Below are positions 17,012 through 24,683 of a stretch of DNA of 64,000 nucleotides, piece after piece. Positions within the stretch are counted from its first letter, which is position 1; each line of letters begins with the position of its first letter. The stretch lies in contig JAHBXE010000003.1 of assembly GCA_019636625.1 (NCBI GenBank), positions 62,001-126,000 on the forward strand, given 5' to 3'. The position numbers and the translations under genes are program-made. This stretch comes from Phycisphaeraceae bacterium (lineage in GTDB: Bacteria > Planctomycetota > Phycisphaerae > Phycisphaerales > UBA1924). The notes under the pieces are model-generated. The model saw nothing but the letters and a program-made list of their open reading frames with translations, had not been told where the DNA came from and ran no database searches.

Positions 17012-18568
17012 TCAGACTCCCAGCTTCTTCTTGACGTATTCGCTGACGGCGTTGATGGCGATGCGCTCCTGCCCCCCGGTGTCGCGGTCGCGGACGGTGA
17101 CGGTCTGGTTGGTCAGCGTCTCGCCATCGATGGTGAAGCAGAAGGGGCAGCCGGCCTCATCCATCCGGGCGTAGCGCTTCCCGATGGACTGCTTGGCGTC
17201 GGTCTCGATGAACCCCGTGCGCCCGAACTTCGCGTTCAACTCGTCGTAGAGCCTCTCCGCCACCTCGGGCATCCCGTCCTTGTTCACCAGCGGGAACACC
17301 GCGGCCTTGATCGGCGCGATCCGCGGGTGGAACTTCATGATCTCCGGCGAGGGACGCGACGGGTCCTTCGTGTACGCCTCGCACATGATCGCCAGCGCCC
17401 CGCGATCCAGCCCCGCGGCGGGTTCGATGCAGTGCGGCATGTAGCGCTCGCCCTTGGTGCTGCCGTTGGGGAGTTTCTCGCCGCGCTCCTGGTCGAAGTA
17501 CTCGAGTTTGACCTTGCTGTGCTCCTGGTGCTGCGTCAGATCGAAACATCCGCGATGGGCGATGCCCTCGAGTTCCCCGAAGCCGGGCGCGGTGAACGGG
17601 AAGCGGTACTCGACGTCGGACGTGCCCTGCGAATAGTGCGAGAGCTCATCCTTCTCGTGCTCGCGGAGGATCAGGTTCTCCCCCTTGAGACCGATGGACT
17701 GCCACCACTCCATGCGGAAGTCTCGCCAGAACTTGTACCAGTCCTGTGATTCGGAGGGATGGCAGAAAAACTCGAGCTCGGCCTGTTCGAACTCGCGGGA
17801 GCGGAAAGTAAAGTTGCGGGGAGTGACCTCGTTGCGGAAGGACGTTCCTGTGTTCCCGATGCCGAAGGGCACCTTGACGCGCGTCGTGTCCACCACATTC
17901 TTGAACTGGACAAAGATGCCCTGCGCGGTCTCCGGCCGGAGGTAGGCCTTGTCGTCCTCGGTCGCGGTGGCACCGATGTAAGTCTTGAACATCAGGTTAA
18001 ACTGGCGCGGCTCGGTCAGGGTACCGACCTTCTCCGCATCCGGCCCCAGAACCTTGGCGAACTGTTCGACCGGAATGCTCGTCAACGGAACGACCTTTAC
18101 AGCTCCGAACGCCCTTTCCGCCTTCTTCTGCTGCTTCGCCTCGCTGGGCGAATCCTTCATGAACGCAAAGAGTGGCCTTTCCCCCGCATCACCGCTGGCC
18201 GGGACAAACACACTCACGTGATCGAAGCGGTAGCGGGCCTTTGTCTCGCGGCAATCCACCATCGGATCGTTGAACCCCCCTACGTGCCCGCTCGCTTCCC
18301 ACACCTTCGGGTGCTGGATGATGCGCGTCTCGAGCGGCACGCAGCGCACCCGCTCCCCGTTGGGCCCCTTGCGCCCCCAGCACGGGTTCATGATCATGTC
18401 CTGCCACCACGCATCCCGCAGGTTCTTCTTGAGCTGCGCCCCCAGCGGGCCGTAATCCCAGAAGCCGTTGATGCCCCCGTAGATCTCGCTGGCCTGGTAG
18501 ACAAAGCCCCGGCGCTTGCACAGGGCCATGATCTCATCCATCGACTTGGCGGGGGTCGCCTCGGACAT
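17012..18568 (-). CDS. glyQS: Glycyl-tRNA synthetase, alpha2 (single-chain) type
   Basis: This 518-residue class II synthetase starts at ATG 18568. Motif-like regions are clear: the N-terminal KRRGFVYQASEIYGGINGFW and DYGPLGAQLKKNL, motif 2 around SFRNEVTPRNFTFRSREFEQ, and motif 3 in PHCIEPAAGLDRGALAIM. The C-terminal anticodon-binding domain follows (KFHPRIAPIKAAVFPLVNK onwards). It charges tRNA-Gly. This is the eukaryote/archaeal-like alpha2 enzyme rather than the GlyQ/GlyS heterotetramer. A methyltransferase gene follows immediately on the same strand; dps is divergent. Confidence 0.95.
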   Translation of the reverse strand: MSEATPAKSMDEIMALCKRRGFVYQASEIYGGINGFWDYGPLGAQLKKNLRDAWWQDMIMNPCWGRKGPNGERVRCVPLETRIIQHPKVWEASGHVGGFNDPMVDCRETKARYRFDHVSVFVPASGDAGERPLFAFMKDSPSEAKQQKKAERAFGAVKVVPLTSIPVEQFAKVLGPDAEKVGTLTEPRQFNLMFKTYIGATATEDDKAYLRPETAQGIFVQFKNVVDTTRVKVPFGIGNTGTSFRNEVTPRNFTFRSREFEQAELEFFCHPSESQDWYKFWRDFRMEWWQSIGLKGENLILREHEKDELSHYSQGTSDVEYRFPFTAPGFGELEGIAHRGCFDLTQHQEHSKVKLEYFDQERGEKLPNGSTKGERYMPHCIEPAAGLDRGALAIMCEAYTKDPSRPSPEIMKFHPRIAPIKAAVFPLVNKDGMPEVAERLYDELNAKFGRTGFIETDAKQSIGKRYARMDEAGCPFCFTIDGETLTNQTVTVRDRDTGGQERIAINAVSEYVKKKLGV

Positions 18569-18696
18569 GCATCGCTCCGGTACGGGGAGGGGGGGACGGG
18601 GACATGGGGGTTGGGGGCAACTATAGGGGAACGCGGCCCATGGCCGGGCCCTTCCACCGACCCTCTCCTATGCTGCATGCATCCGGAGGCCCATCG

Positions 18697-19173
18697 ATGA
18701 ACCCCACACGAAATGACCTCCCCGAATCCACCCGGGCCAAGGTCGCCGCGCTTCTCAACGACCGCCTCGCCGATCTGCTCGACCTGCACTCGCAGGTCAA
18801 GCAGGCGCACTGGAACATCAAGGGACCGTCGTTCATCGCCCTGCATGAGTTGTTCGACGAGATCGCCGGCTCGCTCGCTGAGCACGCCGACACAACCGCC
18901 GAGCGGGCGGTTCAACTCGGGGCAACCGCACGAGGAACCGTGCGACTCGCCGCCGCGGCATCCAGCCTGCCGGAGTACCCGCAGGCCGCCACCAATCAGG
19001 GTGCGCACTTGACGGCCCTGGCCGACCGCCTCGCCGCCGTGGGACGATCGGCCCAAGCGGCCATCGAAACGGCGGCCAAGCTGGGCGACACCGACACGGC
19101 CGACCTCTTCACGGCCGTGTCCCGCTCACTGGACAAGCACCTGTGGTTCGTGGAGTCGCACCTGCAGGGTTGA
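18697..19173 (+). CDS. dps: Dps/ferritin-like DNA-protection protein
   Basis: From the ATG at 18697, with a GGAGG site 8 nt upstream, the product is 158 residues. It is a four-helix ferritin-like protein with the Dps ferroxidase ligands in SQVKQAHWNIKGPSF, LHELFDEIAGSLAEHADTTAERA. The His, Asp and Glu residues are those that form the inter-subunit iron site. It would oxidise and store iron using peroxide and may bind DNA. The N-terminus is short, with few lysines, so DNA binding is not assured. It is divergent from glyQS. Confidence 0.88.
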   Translation: MNPTRNDLPESTRAKVAALLNDRLADLLDLHSQVKQAHWNIKGPSFIALHELFDEIAGSLAEHADTTAERAVQLGATARGTVRLAAAASSLPEYPQAATNQGAHLTALADRLAAVGRSAQAAIETAAKLGDTDTADLFTAVSRSLDKHLWFVESHLQG

Positions 19174-19254
19174 ACCGTGGAGTCCTGCTGAAGCCGAGCG
19201 GGCGGATCTGCCTTGCACGTGGGCCACGCCTCGACGGAGCGATCAGTCGGCGTC

Positions 19255-19283
19255 TTGGATCCCCCGCCGCCAACCGATATACT
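19255..19283 (+). promoter_or_regulatory. Leaderless-type promoter driving the leuS leader peptide
   Basis: TTGGAT (19255-19260) and TATACT (19278-19283) are separated by exactly 17 nt. TATACT is followed by 6 nt and then the ATG of the leader peptide at 19290. A transcript beginning 7 nt after the -10 box would start on the A of this ATG, so the leader peptide would be translated without a Shine-Dalgarno sequence. The same spacing of -10 box to start codon occurs before purB and the FAD oxidase. Confidence 0.6.
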
Positions 19284-19289
19284 TGCCCC

Positions 19290-19346
19290 ATGAAGACCTC
19301 CCGCCCCGCCATGGTGCTCTCGCTGCTTTCGAGGACACACACGTAA
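19290..19346 (+). CDS. Candidate leuS leader peptide (18 aa)
   Basis: The short frame encodes MKTSRPAMVLSLLSRTHT and stops at TAA 19344-19346. Three of the residues at positions 10-13 are leucine, with codons CTC, CTG and CTT, so scarcity of charged tRNA-Leu would stall a ribosome there. It lies directly downstream of a strong -10 box and directly upstream of two mutually exclusive hairpins and of leuS. This is the arrangement of translational attenuation leaders known from amino-acid biosynthetic operons. Three leucines are fewer than in classical leu leaders, so the assignment is good but not certain. Confidence 0.55.
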   Translation: MKTSRPAMVLSLLSRTHT

Positions 19347-19404
19347 CGCGTGCGCGGCATGGTTTGACCCCCTCAAGGCCCCGCACGCGGGGCCTTGTTC
19401 GTTT
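19347..19404 (+). terminator. Attenuator: terminator hairpin and competing antiterminator before leuS
   Basis: AAGGCCCCG (19375-19383) pairs with CGGGGCCTT (19388-19396) around a 4-nt loop, followed by a U-rich tract, which is a standard intrinsic terminator. CGCGTGCG (19347-19354), directly after the leader stop codon, is perfectly complementary to CGCACGCG (19382-19389), which includes the terminator's loop and part of both arms. So the two structures exclude each other. A ribosome reaching the leader stop would cover the first segment and allow termination; one stalled on the leucine codons would leave it free and favour read-through into leuS at 19430. Confidence 0.6.
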
Positions 19405-19429
19405 GATACCCTCCCCACCGGTGTGACCC

Positions 19430-22400
19430 ATGACACAACCAGCCCCCAACCGCACGGACGACCAGCCCCCCCACCGCTACACCGCCGCGCTGGCCGACTC
19501 GATCGAGCGCCGGTGGCAGCAGGAATGGTCAAGCCGTGGAACGTTCGTGACACCAAACCCGGGTCAGCCCGGCTTTGACGCGAGCAAGCCCAAGTTCTAC
19601 TGCCTGGACATGTTCCCGTACCCCTCGGGCGCCGGCCTGCACGTGGGGCACCCGGAGGGGTACACCGCGACGGACATCATCTGCCGCTACCGGCGGATGA
19701 AGGGGTACAACGTGCTCCACCCGATGGGGTGGGACGCCTTCGGCCTCCCCGCCGAGCAGTACGCGATCCAGACGGGCGTGCACCCGGCGATCACCACGCG
19801 CAAGGCGATCGACACCTTCCGCCGACAGCTGCAGCGCTTTGGCTTCAGCTACGACTGGTCGCGCGAGTTCGCGACCATTGATGAGGACTACTACCGGTGG
19901 ACGCAGTGGATCTTCCTGCAGCTCTACAACGCCTGGTACGACCCCGCCGCCAACGAAGGCAAGGGCGCGGCGCGCCCCATCATCGAGCTGATCAAGGACC
20001 TGGAGCGGGGCGTGCACGGGATCTCCCCGATGGGCGACCTGGTCCCCGTCAAGGGCAGGCCGGGCGCTGGATTGGGCGCGATCACGGGCGAACCGGTTGG
20101 CGTGCGGATGTGGCACGAACTGTCGCAGGATGAACGCCGCGCGTTCATCGACGACCATCGCCTGGCCTACCTCGATGAGCAGACGGTGAACTGGTGCCCG
20201 AAACTGGGGACGGTGCTGGCCAACGAAGAAGTCATCGACGGCAAGAGCGAGCGCGGCGGCCACCCGGTGTACCGGCGGACGCTCAAGCAGTGGATGTTCC
20301 GCATCACGGCGTATGCGCAGCGCCTGCTGGATGACCTGGCCGGCCTGGACTGGCCCGAGTCCACCCGCACGATGCAGACGGAGTGGATCGGGCGGAGCGA
20401 AGGGGCGGAGGTGAACTTCCCGCTCCAGGGTGGCCTGCCGCTCCGCGGCGGGCGCAAGTCCGGATCGACGCAGGGTCCCGCTTCGGCATCCGTCGCCGAC
20501 GTCGTGCGAGCGCTCCATGAGCCTTCGCGGTACGCGTGCCATCCGATCGGGTTCGTCGGGCTCGATCCCTACCCGCCGGGAACGTACGGACCCGTACGCG
20601 AGCTGGTCGTCAAGCGTCGCGAACTCCCGCACCTGACATTGCCGGGCGCCACCTACTTTGTCACCTGGAACGCCGTCGACCACGAACACTTCACCGATCA
20701 CGAGCGCGACGTCATTCTCGACGCCCTGCTGCACTTCGACGGGGTCCGGTGCCGGGTGTACGCGGCGACGGTCATGTCCAACCACGTCCACTGGATCGTG
20801 CGGCCTTTCGACGGATTCACGCTCGACTCCCTCGTGTCGAGCATCAAGCACTTCGCCGCGACCACCATCAACAAGGGGAGGACTGTCAAGTCGCATGTGT
20901 GGCAGCGCGACCACTTTGACCACATCATCCGTGATCAGCAGTACTTTGATGAGTTTGTCCGGTACATCGTCTTCAACCCGGTTGAAGCGGGTGCGGTGCG
21001 TGAACCACACGAGTATCGCTGGACGTTCGTTCACGCGAGCACGATGGGGGCAGACGCTGAAGATGCGCCCGCCGCGGAGCGGCAGGCCACCCAAAGGCAG
21101 GAGTGGCCCGACTCCCTGACCATCTACACCACCCGGCCCGACACCATCTTCGGCGCCACGTACATGGTCATCGCGCCCGAGCACCCCCTGGTGGACCGGC
21201 TCCTGGCCGATCCCCGTCACCCGAACCTCGCGGAGATCGGGGCCTACGTCGCCGCGGCCCGCAACCGGTCGGACGTCGATCGCATGGCCGAAGGCAAGGA
21301 CAAGACGGGGGTGTTCAGCGGCCTGTACGCGACCAACCCGGCGACGGGGCATCACGTGCCGGTGTGGATCGCGGACTACGTGCTGATGGGCGTCGGACAC
21401 GGCGCGATCATGGCCGTCCCTGCCCACGATGAGCGCGACTTCGAGTTCGCGGTGAAGTTCGGGCTTCCGATCCGCGATGTGGTCTACCCGCGCGTCGTCG
21501 CGGCGATGCAGTACTTCACCCGGCACGCGCAGGATAATCAGAAACTGCCGGACACCTGGACGACCGTACTGGCGGACATGCTGGGCCTGGTCACCTCCAC
21601 CAACACCCCGCCGGAGAAGTTCGACGAGGTCCTGAAGATTGTCTCCTCGCGACGGCGCGGCGGAGAGACGCTGGCGGTGGACGTCAACCCGCGTATCGCC
21701 CGCGAGGAGCAGGAGCGGGAAGTCCACGAACGCCGCGGCGTGACACGTATGGCCTGGCTCGACTTCATCGAGGAGCAGGGCTTTACGACGTTCGAGGCGA
21801 TGCAGGAACGGTTCAACGCCGCGACGTTCCAGAAGCAGGAGGGGGCGGCGTTCACCGGCCCGGGGTTCGCCTCGAACTCCGCAAACAACGAGGTGTCGCT
21901 CAACGGGTTGACGACCGAGCAGGCCAAGGTACGCATTATTGAGTGGCTGGAGCGAAAGGGGATCGGCCGACGGAAGACCAACTTCAAGCTCCGGGACTGG
22001 CTCTTCTCACGCCAGCGGTACTGGGGCGAGCCGTTCCCCATCGTGTACGACGAGCGGGGGAACCATTACCCGGTTGATGAGCGTCACCTGCCCGTGAAGC
22101 TGCCGGAGGTCAAGGAGTACAGGCCCCCGGAATCGGACGATCCGGCGCCGATGCTGGCCGCCGCGGCCTCGTGGCTGCACACCACGGCGGGCCAGGCCGG
22201 CGTATCGCCCGGCGCCCTGCCGCCGGAGACCAAGGTCCGTCGCGAGGCGAACACGATGCCCAACTGGGCGGGCTCGTGCTGGTACTACCTGCGGTTCTGT
22301 GACCCGAAGAACGGCGGATCGTTCGTGGGGCGCGAGGCGGAGCGGTACTGGATGGGGCAGAGCGGCGTGGACCTGTACATCGGCGGGTCGGAGCACGCGG

Positions 22401-23320
22401 TGCTGCACCTGCTCTACGCCCGGTTCTGGCACAAGGTGCTCTTTGACCTCGGCCATGTCTCGACCTCGGAGCCGATGCGGAAGCTGTTCCACCAGGGCCT
22501 CATCACCAGCTTCTCGTACCAGCGCCCGGACAAGACGCTGTGCCCCAACGACACGGCCGAAGAAGTCTCCGACGGGAACTTCGTCGAGCGCGGCACGGGT
22601 GTCAAGCTCACACCCGTGATCGCGAAGATGTCCAAGACGCTCAAGAACGTGATCAACCCCGACGATGTGATCGCGGAATACGGCGCCGACACGATGCGGC
22701 TCTACGAGATGTACATGGGCCCACTCGACGCCAGCAAGCCCTGGAACCCGCGCGACATCACGGGGTGTTACCGCTTCCTGCAGCGTGCCTGGCGGCTGGT
22801 CGTCAACGAGGCGACAGGACAGACCAATCTCGTGGAGCAGCCCGATGACGCGATCGAGCGGGCCCTGCACCGGCTCATCGCCAAGGTCGGGCCGGACATC
22901 GACCGCCTGGCCTTCAACACGGCGATCGCGGCGATGATGGAGTTCGTGAAGAACGCCGGGGCGGGCGAAGGAAAGGCGGCGCTGACCCGTTCGCAGGCCG
23001 AGCGCTTCACGCTGGTCCTGGCGCCCTTTGTGCCCCACCTGGCGGAAGAGCTCTGGCAGAAGCTCGGCCACGCGGGGAGCCTGGCGTACGAACCCTGGCC
23101 GGCGCACGACCCGGCGATGCTGGTGGACTCGCACATCGAGATCCCCATCCAGATCATGGGCAAGGTCCGGGGCCACATCACCGTGCCCGCCGGCACCGAC
23201 GCGAAGGCGATCGAGGCCGCGGCTCTCGCCGAGCCGCGCGTGAAGGCGTTTACCGAGGGCAAGACGATCAAGAAGGTGATCGTGGTGCCGGGGAAGATGG
23301 TCAACATCGTGGCCGGGTGA
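19430..23320 (+). CDS. leuS: Leucyl-tRNA synthetase with in-frame REP-associated tyrosine transposase insertion
   Basis: This 1296-codon frame contains a complete LeuRS. The HIGH-type HVGH is at residues 71-74, the editing-domain TTRPDTIFGATYMV near 567, the editing aspartate segment VPAHDERDFEFAVKFG near 665, RDWLFSRQRYWGEP near 858 and KMSKT at 1066-1070. An anticodon domain and the C-terminal GKVRGHITVPAGTDA segment follow. Between residues 333 and 555, at the entry to the CP1 editing domain, about 221 residues are not LeuRS but a complete Y1/HUH transposase domain flanked by inverted repeats. Even without it, the protein would be about 1075 residues, longer than the roughly 860 of E. coli LeuRS. 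Two further lineage-type insertions lie near residues 165-225 and 690-800. No other leuS is visible, so the enzyme must work with the insertion unless it is removed at some level. Confidence 0.93.
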   Translation: MTQPAPNRTDDQPPHRYTAALADSIERRWQQEWSSRGTFVTPNPGQPGFDASKPKFYCLDMFPYPSGAGLHVGHPEGYTATDIICRYRRMKGYNVLHPMGWDAFGLPAEQYAIQTGVHPAITTRKAIDTFRRQLQRFGFSYDWSREFATIDEDYYRWTQWIFLQLYNAWYDPAANEGKGAARPIIELIKDLERGVHGISPMGDLVPVKGRPGAGLGAITGEPVGVRMWHELSQDERRAFIDDHRLAYLDEQTVNWCPKLGTVLANEEVIDGKSERGGHPVYRRTLKQWMFRITAYAQRLLDDLAGLDWPESTRTMQTEWIGRSEGAEVNFPLQGGLPLRGGRKSGSTQGPASASVADVVRALHEPSRYACHPIGFVGLDPYPPGTYGPVRELVVKRRELPHLTLPGATYFVTWNAVDHEHFTDHERDVILDALLHFDGVRCRVYAATVMSNHVHWIVRPFDGFTLDSLVSSIKHFAATTINKGRTVKSHVWQRDHFDHIIRDQQYFDEFVRYIVFNPVEAGAVREPHEYRWTFVHASTMGADAEDAPAAERQATQRQEWPDSLTIYTTRPDTIFGATYMVIAPEHPLVDRLLADPRHPNLAEIGAYVAAARNRSDVDRMAEGKDKTGVFSGLYATNPATGHHVPVWIADYVLMGVGHGAIMAVPAHDERDFEFAVKFGLPIRDVVYPRVVAAMQYFTRHAQDNQKLPDTWTTVLADMLGLVTSTNTPPEKFDEVLKIVSSRRRGGETLAVDVNPRIAREEQEREVHERRGVTRMAWLDFIEEQGFTTFEAMQERFNAATFQKQEGAAFTGPGFASNSANNEVSLNGLTTEQAKVRIIEWLERKGIGRRKTNFKLRDWLFSRQRYWGEPFPIVYDERGNHYPVDERHLPVKLPEVKEYRPPESDDPAPMLAAAASWLHTTAGQAGVSPGALPPETKVRREANTMPNWAGSCWYYLRFCDPKNGGSFVGREAERYWMGQSGVDLYIGGSEHAVLHLLYARFWHKVLFDLGHVSTSEPMRKLFHQGLITSFSYQRPDKTLCPNDTAEEVSDGNFVERGTGVKLTPVIAKMSKTLKNVINPDDVIAEYGADTMRLYEMYMGPLDASKPWNPRDITGCYRFLQRAWRLVVNEATGQTNLVEQPDDAIERALHRLIAKVGPDIDRLAFNTAIAAMMEFVKNAGAGEGKAALTRSQAERFTLVLAPFVPHLAEELWQKLGHAGSLAYEPWPAHDPAMLVDSHIEIPIQIMGKVRGHITVPAGTDAKAIEAAALAEPRVKAFTEGKTIKKVIVVPGKMVNIVAG
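20428..20456. repeat. Left terminal inverted repeat (REP-like) of the leuS insertion
   Basis: This 29-nt sequence begins GGGTGGCCTGCCGCTCCGCG and is the exact reverse complement of 21064-21092. Internally it forms a small hairpin, GCCGC-TCC-GCGGC, behind a GGGTGG head, the layout of a REP sequence recognised by a RAYT. Related palindromes with the same head and CGCTCCGCGG core occur at 37969-38029. Confidence 0.85.
20429..21091 (+). mobile_element. RAYT (REP-associated Y1/HUH transposase) element inserted in frame in leuS
   Basis: The element spans 663 nt (221 codons) between the LeuRS segments ending GAEVNFPLQ and starting QRQEWPDSLTIYTT. It encodes LPHLTLPGATYFVTWNAVDH, the HUH motif NHVHWIV (His at residues 452 and 454), VWQRDHFDHIIRD and YFDEFVRYIVFNPVEAG, whose Tyr at residue 512 is the likely nucleophile. 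These are the conserved blocks of IS200/IS605-type REP-associated tyrosine transposases. The ends are perfect inverted repeats that resemble REP palindromes. The whole element, including both ends, is open in the LeuRS frame; the transposase has no upstream in-frame ATG of its own, so it is made as part of LeuRS or from a GTG start. Confidence 0.9.
21064..21092. repeat. Right terminal inverted repeat (REP-like) of the leuS insertion
   Basis: The sequence is an uninterrupted 29-nt reverse complement of the left end at 20428-20456. In the LeuRS frame it reads ...APAAERQAT. Together the two ends form a REPIN-like pair with the transposase between them. Confidence 0.85.
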
Positions 23321-23427
23321 AAGGCCTTCGGACTCACGGTCGCACGTATCCGGAGCGCGGTGTCAACGGGCGCATAGGCGGTGGCGACGCCGCGGATCTG
23401 TGAACATCCTGTCGCGAGGCGACGTGG

Positions 23428-24678
23428 TCACTTCGGCTCGATGACCACCGGCACCTCGCCCCAGCTCGTCCAGCCCGCGGGCGGGTTGGACCACCAGAGC
23501 ACGGCCTGGGGCGTCAGCACGGGTGCGCCGCCCGGGCTCAGCGGCAGCGGCTCGTAACGCTCCTCGAAGACAACCTCGTCACGCCCGGCGCGTTCGAGCG
23601 AAGTCCGGAGCTGCGTCATGGTCGCCGCATCGAGACGGGCCTGCACCACGTACAGCGGCTGGGGCTCGGTTTCCTCGATCACCATCGCCTCGCGCGGGGC
23701 GGGCGGGCCGATGAACGGCGTCACGCTTTCCAGGCCCGCAAACGCGGGAGGCTCGGGCACGGCCGCGGGGGAGAGGCGCGGCACATCCAGGGGTCGAACA
23801 TCCAGAGCGACGGTCAACTCCGGCGGGACTTCGGCGGCGAGCTTGATCGCGGGGGAGTTCAACTCGTTCCGCACGCGGTCGCACACCCGGCGAGGGGCGA
23901 GGGCCGCTTCACGCGAGACCACACGCACCACCAGCTTGCGTTCGCGCGCCAGTTCGGCGGCGAGCGCGGCGTCCATCGCCGTGCGCACCGGGCCGATCAG
24001 CTCTTCTGCCGAGGCGACACGGGAAGCGGCTTCCTCTTCCTTGGCCGCGGCCGAATCAACGGCAGAGGCAACCATCGGGGTTGCTTCGGGAGCCGTCGCC
24101 TCCGCCGTCGCCAGAGCAGCCGAGGCTTCGGTCCCGGTCATGATCGCGTCGGGAGGTGAATCCGTGCTCAGCGACTTGGCGCGGGAACCATCGTTGAGGG
24201 CGATGGGCTTGATCGGGCTTGGCTTTCCGGTAAAGGAAACCGCGGCCCACCACGTGGCCCCGCCAATGAGCAGGAGCAACGAGGCCGCGAGGGCCATCCG
24301 CCGTCCGGCGCGATCGGCGAGGAAGGTCTGGAAGATGCCGCGCTTCTCCGGGCGGACCATGGACACGACGGGAACAGACTCCGCCGGTTCCGCGCTTTGA
24401 AGTCCCAGGAGAAGCTCCCGCTCGAGCACGGGCTGGAGCGCGGCCTCGACGCCCGCGACAAGGTCGCGCGGGGCGCGCTCGCGCGGCAGAGAGCACAGCA
24501 CTTCCCGGTCCCGGCGCATCAACTCCAGCCGCCGGGCCAGTGCAGGATCGGCCAGCAGGGCCCTCGCCACGGCGGCGTTGGCCTCGGGGCTGAGGGCTTC
24601 GCCCTCGACCCAGGCGAGCAAGTCGGCCTCATCCGGAAGCCCGGGGCTCGGCATGTTGTGAGGACCGGAGGGGTTCAT
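23428..24678 (-). CDS. Putative membrane-anchored anti-sigma factor
   Basis: This 416-residue protein has an N-terminal cytoplasmic region of about 135 residues, starting with a short acidic helix-rich segment (DEADLLAWVEGEALSPEANA), as in zinc-free anti-sigma domains. One membrane helix (MALAASLLLLIGGATWWAAV) follows, then a long extracytoplasmic Ala/Pro/Glu-rich region. No HxxxCxxC zinc site is seen. It starts 5 nt after the stop of the ECF sigma factor gene, so the pair is a sigma/anti-sigma operon by position. The periplasmic part is probably the sensor, but its ligand is unknown. Family identity is inferred from topology and context. Confidence 0.65.
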   Translation of the reverse strand: MNPSGPHNMPSPGLPDEADLLAWVEGEALSPEANAAVARALLADPALARRLELMRRDREVLCSLPRERAPRDLVAGVEAALQPVLERELLLGLQSAEPAESVPVVSMVRPEKRGIFQTFLADRAGRRMALAASLLLLIGGATWWAAVSFTGKPSPIKPIALNDGSRAKSLSTDSPPDAIMTGTEASAALATAEATAPEATPMVASAVDSAAAKEEEAASRVASAEELIGPVRTAMDAALAAELARERKLVVRVVSREAALAPRRVCDRVRNELNSPAIKLAAEVPPELTVALDVRPLDVPRLSPAAVPEPPAFAGLESVTPFIGPPAPREAMVIEETEPQPLYVVQARLDAATMTQLRTSLERAGRDEVVFEERYEPLPLSPGGAPVLTPQAVLWWSNPPAGWTSWGEVPVVIEPK

Positions 24679-24683
24679 GGTGG

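Noticed and set aside
19174-19429. T-box riboswitch upstream of leuS
   Set aside because: No T-box consensus or stem I specifier loop is recognisable. The structure is explained by a short leader peptide with two exclusive hairpins.
20429-21091. Intein or self-splicing intron in leuS
   Set aside because: No Hint-fold splice motifs (N-terminal Cys block, terminal His-Asn) and no group I/II intron core are visible. The content is a Y1/HUH transposase with REP-like ends.
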